A DNA stretch of 64,000 nt from Brienomyrus brachyistius. Lineage: Eukaryota; Chordata; Actinopteri; Osteoglossiformes; Mormyridae. Of the stretch, positions 12,001 to 23,300 are shown piece after piece. The position numbers were made by a program, and so were the translations under genes. Positions within the stretch are counted from its first letter, which is position 1, and the number at the start of each line of letters is the position of its first letter. The stretch spans positions 15,335,960 through 15,399,959 of the forward strand of contig NC_064534.1 of NCBI RefSeq assembly GCF_023856365.1, written 5' to 3'. The notes beneath the pieces are model-generated. The model saw only the letters and a program-made list of their open reading frames with translations. It had not been told where the DNA came from and made no database searches.

Positions 12001-15000
12001 GCTACCAATCACTTAGAAAGCAGCATTATTTTAGGATGATTTACTGATGCCATGCATTTGCAGTCCAACCAAACTTTACAGTCTTGCCTAAACAAGATGG
12101 TATGCAAGTCTGGTTTTACTAATTAGTAAAACACTAAATAAGTCATGTTTTATCCATAATACAGCTGAATGCCAGGAGGTACAGAAAGCTACATTAATAA
12201 AAAAATGTCTGAATATATACAGCCACGGAAAAAATTGAGACCACAGCACAATTTCTCTCATTTCTCAATTTATGGGTGTGCATCTGAATTATGTTTTTTT
12301 CGAACTGCAGCCTGGTTCTTCCCGGCTTCTCATTGATAAAGGGCTACATCCTTACTTTACGGAACTTCAGTCCTGCTTCTCGGAGTCTCATATGAACTGT
12401 CCTAGCAGTGCACTTCACACCTGCACTTAATGTTTCCCCTTCCTTTTAAAGGTCACTCGATGCCATCCTATGATTCATGAGAACTTGTTGGACAAGCTAA
12501 CGGTCATCTCTGATATTAGAATGTCACTTCTGCCCTTCACCTGTCTGGCTTCTGGTTGTTCCCAGTGTCCCCTGCTTCACCTTATTTTTGTGTCCTGCTC
12601 TCTCAGAAATTTTGAACCTTGAAGCACCCTGTTGCTCAGCATAGCGTTCTGCCAGCAGAACCAGGATTAAACTGGGATTTAAGAATGCACATTTATTTAA
12701 AAATATAGAGTGGTCTCATTTTTCCCGTGGCTGTGTGTATATTATATACATTTACACGCCTTCACAGGCATGCATGTAACATTGCATGATGCACTGTTTG
12801 GAGTACATTAACCGGCTTATACCATGGTTACTACACATTTGGCTTACAAGTTTGTCCTAATCCCATTTCCAGAAACGTTGGGATATTTTTTAAAATGCAA
12901 TAAAAACAAAAATCTGTGATATGTAAATTCACGTGAACCTTTACTTGACTGACAAACGTACAAAGAAAAACTATACCAAAATTAATTAAGATTTAAAAGT
13001 GCACAGAATATTCCAGTAATACCGGTTTAGATGACTCCACACTAACCAGGCTAACTGGTAGCAGGTGAGGTGTCATAATTAGGTATACAAATAGCATTCA
13101 TCAAAGGCTCTGTCTTTGCAAGTAAGGATGGGTCCTGGCTCATCCCTTTGTGCCAAAATTCGTGAGAATTGTTAGTCAGTTCAAAAGGAACATTCCTCAA
13201 CACAAGCTTGCAGAGAATTAGGTCTTGCAAAATGTATAGTACATCGTATTGTGAAAAGATTCAGAGAACGCAGAGAGATCTCAGTGCATTAAAGGCAGGG
13301 TTGGACACCAATGTTGAATGCGCATGATCTTCTAGCCCTCAGGCAGTACTGGCTAAGAAACTGTCAAGCTACTGTGACAATTATAGCCACTTGGAAGTAC
13401 TTCAGAAAACCATTGTCAACACAGTCTATCGCTGCATCCAGAAATACAACTTAAAACTGTATTACACAAACAGAAAGCCATACATCAACTCAATGCAGAA
13501 ATGCCAGAGAGTTCTCTGGGCATGAGTTCATCTCAGATGGACCAAAAGTCTGTTACACTCTGCACCAAAGATGAAACCGACCATCCAGATTGCCATCAGC
13601 GAAAGGTATAAAAGCCAACATCTGTGATGGTACGGGCGTGCATCAGTGCCACGGCATGGATGAGTTGCATAGATGTGAAGGTACAATTGACTCAGAGGCA
13701 TATACTAGGATTTTAGAGACATATGTTAATATTAAGGCAACAACTCTTCCCGGAATGTCCACACTTATTTCAGTAGGATAATGTCAGACCACATTCTGCA
13801 AGGGCTAAAACAGCATGGCTTTGTAGACAGAGTGCATGTGCTTGACTGGCCTGCTGGCAGTTTAGATTGATCTCCTATTGAAAATGTATCAATGCATCAT
13901 GAAGAGGAGAATCAGACAATGCCGACCATGGACTGTTGATCAGCTCAAGTCTTACATCATGTAAGAATGGACAAAATTTTCTATTGCAAAATTATTAGTT
14001 AGTATCCTCAGTTCCAAAATCATTAAAAAATATTAAAATGAAAGGTGATGTAACTTGTTACAGTCATCAAATTCTAACTTTGCGTGTATTTCCAAAATAC
14101 AATTCAGTTGGCCAGTGAAACTGCAGAAAATCTTTTCTTTGTACTTTTGTCAGTTACATAAAGGTTCACATGAATTAATGAAATCAAAGATTTTTATTTT
14201 TTTGCATTTTAGAAAATATCCTAACTTTTCTGAAAATGGGGTTTGCACATAAAGACTAACCTTTGTAGTAGGCAAATTTGAACTAATGACTGGCTAATGA
14301 CTCTTGGTCTTAGCAATGGACAATTTCGTACTTAACAATGGTGGCTTGGATCATACAGTATATATACAAGAAAAATGTTTAATAGTAGATTAATATTCCA
14401 TACCGTGCAAACGCTACACCGCAGTATAAGGTACTTTGACTGTATTTTAAAAGTCAATGCTATTTCAGTATTTTGATAAGCTGTGTTGCCATTATACTGA
14501 AATAGACTTGTAATCTACTTATTAATGCATTTTCAATTCATAATAGGAGTTGTCAGGATTACTCAATTAAATTTGATTACTCGATTATTTAAAAGCATTA
14601 ATTAAAATTTTCCTTCTCGATAACTCGCCAATATGGTGAAAGGAAGATGGCGCATAGCAGATGAGAGTCCAAATCAAGGGCAAAAGCTGTGTGGAGGCAC
14701 TTCACATTAAGATGAATGAAAAGGCAGTGGGATGTCGGCATTGTGCAAAGCAGAACTTAAATATTACCATAGCACAACTGCAATGCAAATGCATCTTAAC
14801 AGAAGACACTGTGGTTTGACAGACTGACCCAATAATGTGAGGATAGTCATAGATAGGTGCCATTTAGCCTCTCGGAGTGGCCTAACCTGTTTGTCACCAC
14901 CTTGACTTAAAATATTTCGCTTTATTTACTTTCTATGATTCTTGCTTGTCAAAATAATCTCTGCTAAAACAAAGTCTAGCTCCGTCACTTAGCCGCATCA

Positions 15001-17294
15001 TCTTACAATACATAATAACCATACAATATTAATCATTTGTGAACATTTGGGCTGACTGATATTGGAAAAAGTTTACATTGTGATATTAGAAGTTTCTGAG
15101 GTATTTAAGGGTTGAAATTGAACTATAAAGACACTTATATGAGTAACTTATTACGTGCCAGTAGAGACTGTGAAATAAGTCCATGGTGTTGCCATGAGTT
15201 GTGCCAACAGACACAAAACAGTGCTGAAAAATCACATGGTTTTGCACAATATTGTGTCTGTGAGATACAAACTATTTCCATAGAGCAGAAGAATGTCTTT
15301 CCATGACCAGGTTTCGTTTCCTTTTCTCCTCTTCATTAACCTTTTGTTTAATTTCTCACAAACGCGGCACACGGTCAATCACAGAGTCCAACAGCAAGGA
15401 TGCGAATGATTATAATTCTCATGCAGAGGAGCATGCAGAGCTCATGTAAAAGTGGCGGCAGTAAACTTCAGACTGATTTTTTTTTAACACATAGTAGAAA
15501 ATGTTGAAAAGGAACCATCACTAAAATTGCTAAGCTTGCCAAGCTCTGTTTCCAATGACAGAGTAAAAATGTTTAAGTCAACTTGTTGCTGGTGTGAACT
15601 CAGCAGACTATTGTGTGATCTTTGCAATGTGACAACTGCAAATGGCGCAACTGCAAATGGCACACTGCAGTAATATTATATTATATAAACAATTACTCTA
15701 TGAATTGTCAGATTAATTAGTAGATTATTCATTTATTGATATAAATCGTTAGTGACAGCCCTAATTTGAAAAAAAAATAAGTACCAACAAATAAGCCAAA
15801 TGTGTGGTAACTGTGGTACAAACAAGTTAATACTCTGTTAATACTCTGTTAATACTCTGCAGCCATGCCTTTAAAAATGTATAATGCGCAACTTGTCATG
15901 CATTAACCCTTACATACAGTTCACTTCAACTCACCTGTTTCTTTCTTGAAAACTCCTTTTCTCCAACAGATGAAACAGATGGGCAGGGTGACAAAGATGC
16001 ATAATACTATGACAAAAGCAATCACCCCTATTAAACAGAGGGGGAAAAAAATAAATAAATAAAAAGAATTTTCCAACACTCCACAATTTCAGAAAGCACA
16101 AAAATAAAAGTTGACAAAATGCTTCAAAATCTTAATGCACAGTATGGAAGGCTACACTCTAATCTAAAACGTCTGATGCACATTTTAAAGTGTCAAGCTT
16201 TTAAATGCATGACGTCATTGAATTAACAGGGAATTCAAAACCCATTATAAGAAAAGGTAAGGAGCACATTATGCAAATACAGTGTCTTTTGTACCTGGGT
16301 AAGATCTACCTGAGACAGCGAATGAAGAGGACTTCATTTTGCAGACAGTATTGGAGGTGGCGGTACAGTTTTTCACCTCCTCTTCATCTGGTTTGCATCT
16401 GAAACAGTACATCAGTACATAAAAAGGTTAATATTAGATGGGATTTAGAAGTTACCAAACCAAAGTGTCAAGTTAACCCCAGCACTTAAAAACACATTAT
16501 TAATGATGATGGTACGCAATCTTTTTCAGCCAATCATCAACTACAGCCAACACAACATCAGTACCGAAAAGTTGCTAAGCAAGTTCCATCCACAAGCAGT
16601 TACAAAACAGTTAAAAAATAAATTAGATTATTTCTGTTCAGGCATAAAACGTAATAGAAGTTATAGAGACTTGAAATCTTAAGGTCAATGCTACCAACCG
16701 TAGGTGGATTGCTGCTATACTTCCGTTCATCAAGGGACTTAGTCCAAACTGCTCAAGTAAAATAGCTAAAAACTATTTTCTATGAATAAAAGCAGCAACT
16801 ACAGGCCAATGAATTTATGCAGAACGTCAATCTGTCAAGACTGCTACACTGGTATTGTTTTTCCTGATATCGTTAATGCAAGTTATGTGAACATCTAAAA
16901 TGTATTTCATAAACACGCAACTTGTTAATAGACAATGAGTGGCCACTCGACAAGCTACTCCTATATAGGAACCCCTCCGTTTCCATGGGGTGATATGTTC
17001 TAAGACCTACCACTGGTGACTGAAACTGGATAATGGCACACCATCCATAGACCCCATATATAATGAAATTTTCCTGTACATACATATCAAGTTTATTTGA
17101 TAATAATGACTTTCTGTGCGTAATTTAACATTAAATACCTTGATAATAAAATATATTGTACAATATTATACAGCACAATACTCGAAGGAAAGGAATTCTG
17201 TTTTAGCCCAATTCTCAAGGGATGATAGAGCAATGAAAAAAAATATAATGTATCAAGTGATGATGGAGCAAGGAAAATTATGCTTTTTGTAAGT

Positions 17295-17325
<31 letters not shown>

Positions 17326-20300
17326 GACACTGTGATAATGTAGCAATGAATGTAATCACGAGAACACTAGAGGCAGACTGGACGAGAGTTCTGCAGGGAA
17401 CCATGAATATGGTGAGATGAGTCATGTGCTGCACAACTGGCCTGGCAGATTTCACTAAATTACTGCCTGTACTCACTTGGCTCACAGTTTGAAAGTTACA
17501 AACTGCTAATTCTGGAATTTTCAGATTTTCTTTTACTGACCACTGTAAACCACATACAACTAAAATCTCAGTTATTGAAGCCACAGATACAACGGTCTCA
17601 CTGCCATTACTTACTATGTCTTTTGCCTAATGAACAAATAAGTATTATAAAGTAATGGAGCCTAATTGTGAAAACCATACTGCCCATTGCTGGGGAAAAT
17701 CAATTGGAGATGACCTGCAGCCTGAATAGTCTATTACATCTCATCACACAAATACTTAATTGAATTAAGACCTAGTGACTAGAAGGAAAAATATCACGAA
17801 TCATTGCTGGACAATCTTAGCTTTGTGCTCTCCCAAAATAACCCGCTTGCAGACAGAATTGCTGCTTCCACACAGAATTGCTGCTTCCACAATAGAACGT
17901 CTAAAAACAAATATCCTGTTGAATTTGTCCATCCATTTCCTATGACCACTAATCCAATGCAAAGTCATTGTGAGCCTGAAGTCTGCCCCAAAAGCACAGG
18001 GCACAAGGCAAGGCGCACACACCATGCAAGCTATGGACTATGGGAATGGCGTGTATCTCCTGCACACTTTCGCAAAATGCGACAGTTAAGCCATTTCAAA
18101 ACCTTCTCCTAAAATCACGAAGTATTTGCAGAAACCATCCAATACACTAATGTCTTTTTTTTTTGACCACTACTCCACCTTGTTTGGCTAATCAATAACT
18201 CATTGAGTTATTTAACTAATTTAATTTATCTAGTGAGCTGGTGGTGATATTTCACATACACATAGAATGGCTGGGTGCCCCTAAGGAATGGTCCAACAAG
18301 ATCTCACTAATTTTTTGGAGAACAGAAGAAATTTCTATTGTGTTACTATATTTTCTAATAGTAAATCGTGGTCTCCCCCCCTCCCCGAGAAAACATATAC
18401 TTACTACCCAGATAACTATCCTTAAACATTCTGCCTAAGGTTTTTCCACAGTGCTGTATCTGTGCCAGCATTCTAACCTACAGTATAACCAGAGTGCCAG
18501 CCCCTGAGTCACATTGCGAGACATCAATGTGTGCCATAAAGTGACAGAGTACTGTAGCAGACTGTCATTCCTAGCAAATTCTTAATCACATACCTAAATG
18601 GTTCTTACACTACCAGTCAAAACATAAGAACATAAGAAATTTACAAACGAGAGGAGGCCATTCGGCCCATCAAGCTCGTTTGGGGAGGACTGTAATAGCT
18701 CAGAGTTGTTAAAATCTTATGTAGCTCTGATTTAAAGGAACCCAGGGTGTTAGCTTGCGCTACACTAACAGGAAGACTATTCCATAGTCTAACTACACGC
18801 TGTGTAAAGAAGTGCTTCCTCAGATTCATTTTAAAATGTTCTCCTGCTAATTTCCACTTAGTTTAAATACTAGAACTCGTGGACCAAATATTGAAATTGC
18901 CGTTTGGCTGAACAGCATCCAGAGCTGTTAGAATCTTATATACCTCATGTCCCCCCTTAGTCTCCTTTGCTCGAGGCTAAACAGATTCAGCTCAGCTAAC
19001 CTCTCCTCATAAGATATTCCTCTAAGACCAGGAATCATTCTCGTAGCCCTACGTTGCACCTTTTCCAAGGCAGCAATGTCTTTTTTAGGGTATGGCGACC
19101 AAACCTGCACACAATATTCTAGGTGTTTTTGCACACCAAAGGTTTTTGCCTCTTTTCCATGTTTCATAAATTCAGACTTTTTTTTTTATTCTAGTTAAAC
19201 ATTGCAAAGTTGAGTGAACAGCTGTAAATGAAAATACAACAAATTTATAGCACAACAATTTCTTTTATAGCATGAAAAGAGTATGCAACAGTGCATGTCT
19301 GACATCCTATTAGCTAGTTATGTGGTGATGGCACAGTCAAATTCTAGGCTGTCCTTTAAATTTAAATGCACTAGGTAACCATTTCATCCCATGAAACAGA
19401 GCAGTATTTAATGTCCCTTGTAGAAAGAATGCCTAGAATTTTCTCTGCTGTTATAACTGCTAGAGATAACTTTGATGAATCATAGAAATGACAATTTCTT
19501 GTCAGTAATGGTACTCAAAATGTGAACATACTGTAAATATATTTGTTAGCAAAGAAAATTGAACATTTCATAAATGTAAAGTGAGTAGCATGTATATGTA
19601 AAACATCACAGTAGGTGCAAAAACCTTTGACTGCTAAAAGCATATGCATGCTTACAACAACAAAAAACTGTCACTGAACACGTACGTGAATGTGAATATT
19701 GAGTGTATCAGGGACTTACTTTAAACATTTCATGCAAACCTCACAGGCTTGGTCAGGAACACAAAATAAACCTGATTTACACTGGCACTCTGTGTCCTGG
19801 GTCGAGATGCAGCTCTTGATCATATCTTCGTCTGTAGAAGAACACAAGCATGTGTGTGCAGTTCGTCTCACATCCACCGGGAAGAGAGAAAGACAACCAT
19901 GGAAAAGCTCCCTCGATGGCATGGTGGCTTTTCAGAAGTTCACAGGGTACGACCTCAATCATTACTGTGAAAGCTGCGAAGCCGTCACAGTAATGCACAG
20001 ATAACACATTAAGGATTGACCTGTATGGCCAACAGCAAAAGATTTAGTCTGAAATATGGTATAGTTTTAAAAAGAAGCAGGCTGGGGGTCGTTACACTCC
20101 ATCTCACAGCTAATCTTCTTGAAAACCCTTTACCCAAGGGATGCAATCATTTCTTTTGACGGTACAATACGGAGGGCACAGGACGGGGGCATTACCTATA
20201 TGACACTTCTTACAAGGGAGGCACTGTGTCAGGCCATTGGCGTGCTCGGTGTAGGTCTCGTGTGGGCACGGCTCACAGGTCCCTCGTGTCAAATCAGCTG

Positions 20301-23300
20301 CGCATTGCTCCTTAACATATTCTCCTGTAAAAATATGTGAACTTGAATCTCTTTCTTTAAGATTCCAGGTAGATTACCAATAAACAAGCGGTGTTTACAT
20401 ACCAGCAGGGCAGTTCAAGCAGCAGTGATTTTCATGTTTGTACTCTAGGTTTTCTTGGCAAGAGACATGTCGGACTGTTCGTTTCCTTGGTGATGCAGAC
20501 GCCCCAAAAACCAGCATAAACAAGAACACCTAAGTCATGGGATATTTAAGGACATGTAGATAGTATGGAGACAGGGGAGAGAGCACAAAAAAAAATCATT
20601 TTAATCTTCATTGTGATATGAACTAATCGATACTACATATAAACTACACGGCACAAAAAAAAAAAAAAATCATGGAATTTCTTTTCAATGGGAAGAATTC
20701 ACAGGTTGTAATAAAATTCACATGCATGCAAAAATACATGTATATACATAGATCACTTTTTCTAAATTAGGTGTCCCAACACAATTTTTATTTCCTTAAC
20801 ATGCATTAGCCTCAGCCATATGGTGGCTTACACAGAAGCATAAATGATATAAATGCAAAACAGAATTTCAAAGTGATTTGAGACTTCACATGTGTATCTG
20901 AACATATCATCCCAAAATTTTACTCACTGCAATAGTTCAACAGAGGTCACGACCTGACAATTTTCACAACATAACTCTACAGTCATGCACAAAAGTGGAG
21001 CAGACCACTATTTAATTTATCGGTATCAGAGAACAATCTCAGGAGCCAACCAGGCCAATATCAAGCTATCAATTTATTAGACCTGCTTTTCCTACGCAGG
21101 TCACAGGTCACCAGTCTCCTATCCACACCCCCCTAAAAAATGCTAAGGTGAACCGGAGTTGCAAAATTGTCCATAGGTATGAATGGTGTGTCTGTGTTTT
21201 CCCTGCAATGGGGTTAGGGCCCCAACCAGAGTAATTCCCCGTCTTGTGACTGTAGCTTCCGGAATAGGCTCAAGACCCCCTGTGTGACCCTGAATAGGAA
21301 AAGTGGGTACAGGAAATGGACCCCTGAAGTTGTATTCCTCAAGAAGACATGGGGAAGACATACAAACTCCACACATGGAGCTAGTATAGAGGCTTAAACT
21401 CTGCTTCCAATGCAACACTGCTAACCACTGTACCACTGTACACCCCCCATGGAGGCCTATATAACGAACATAAACACCACTACCTAAAAAGCATGTTTTA
21501 TAACATGACCCATCCAATGCCATACTTTCTCAACCCCCCTCCCAATGGACACAATATTTACTAACCTGTTCAAACTACAGACAAAACTAGGGACGCAGCA
21601 ATATGCCGTGCTCAAGCACTCGAATATGTCCTCGCAACAATGGGCCAATGAGTATAACTGCATTAATGTAAAATTAATGTATCTGCAGTACCACTGTCAA
21701 ACAAAATAAAACAAAATATTTGCAGTATGGAAGTACTTCAAAGTTTACAAATAAACCAAAGTACATTATCCATGTACTATTTTTTTCCCCAGCTAAAAAA
21801 AAAAATTAAGTGCTGCGTGTGACGCCCGGCCCGTCCGCTCCTCGTGTGCCACGCCCCCTAATTACCCACGTCTGATTTCCTGATTGTGCCCAGTCGTGTC
21901 TTGTTTTCTGCTGCCCTGTTCCTGTTTTGCATTAACCCCTTGTCTGTCATTGATGTCTGTTGCCGTCCTGTGTTCCCTGCCTCGGATTTCTTTATTAAAA
22001 CCCCGTTTACCCCGTCTTCAGCCTGCTTGCCTGTTCCTGCTCGCTCGCCCGCCTGCACGCTCACCGAGCGATCGCGAGCTACCCGTGACACTGCGTGTTT
22101 GCTTGTCTGTGTGTGTGCATGGGAAATCATTTATCAATATTATAAATTTATCCCAGTATTTTTCAATTCAAATATTACTTTTTTTTTTTTTTAAAGAGAT
22201 CTACCAGCCATATTGGCGAGTACTAGAGGCTGAGCACTGGTACTTGTACTCAGGAGATACTGTTGTACGATAGTAATCGAAAGGCAATGAAATTCAAAAG
22301 GGGCAAAGCAAAATCGAGCATCAAAAAAGTAACGAAAGTTAAGCACAGAGTATTTAGCAATCATACGAAGCAAAACAAAGTAACAGTAATGCCCTACTTT
22401 CTTTACTGTCTGGACAGGCATTTTACAGGAAATGATAAAATGCAAATCAGCCTATCAGACAGAGGTTTGGGATGTGAGGTTGGGAGCAGGAACATAATTT
22501 TTTGCAGATGATGCGTTCCTGTTGGTTTCATTGAACTGTCACCTCCTGTGTGCACTGGGGCAGTTTGTAGCCAAGTGTGAAGTTGCTGGGATGAGGATAA
22601 CCTCAAACAAGTCTGAGGCTATGGTTCTCAACCAGAAAAAGGTGGATTGGCCCCTCCAGGCTGGGGCCGAGTTACTGCCTCAAGCAGAGGAGTTCAAAAA
22701 CCTCAGGCTCTTGTTCACATGTGAGGGAAGAATGGAGCTGGAGATTGACAGGTGGATTGGTGCAGCGTCAGCAATTATGTGGACACCAGTCAGAAGAGAG
22801 AGAGAGCTGATAATCAAAAACAGCCAACTAAGGTGGTTCAGGCACCTGTCCAGAAACCCCCTGGATGCCTTCCTGGGAAGGTGATTTGTACACGTCCAAC
22901 CAGGCGGAGACCTCAGGGCAAACCCAGGATTATAGCTCTGGGCTGAGAGCCACTAGGTATCCCCCCGAGGGGCTGGAGGAGGTTGCTGGGGAAAGGGAGG
23001 TCTGGGCATCTGATGCTCCCATGACCCGGATAAGTGGCAAATAGATGGATGGATGACATTATAAATGGAATGAACATCCTCATCCTCAGGCTGAAATGCA
23101 ACCCTTTAACTAGTTTTACAATATAAGGCAATAACTGCCCAAACTTTATCTTAATGCACCAGTACTATCAAATAACTAACAAAATGAACACAGCCTTTTA
23201 TCAGAATGTTAACACACACTTGACAAAAAAAAAAGATTAAATATTTGTTCTCACTTGCCATGGTCTATTTATACCTTCTTTTGTTCTCTTTTAAATCTGA

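Larger units (their letters stand above)
16399..19719. other. Death receptor intron 4: mostly unremarkable, with poly-A tract and CR1 piece
   Basis: Contains a poly-A tract at 17301-17325, a perfect 19-base duplication at 17854-17891, a degraded V-SINE-like stretch at about 17930-18065 and the CR1 piece at 18619-19150. Otherwise no gene or repeat was recognised. Confidence 0.6.

Noticed and set aside
16900..17070. Possible further transposon in death receptor intron 4
   Set aside because: Some resemblance to short dispersed repeats, but no inverted ends or family motif could be demonstrated.
19699..20004. 101-codon plus-strand frame opposite the receptor exon
   Set aside because: Antisense shadow of the cysteine-rich exon at 19720-19831.
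22263..22511. 82-codon plus-strand frame
   Set aside because: Runs into the LINE fragment and has no independent support.
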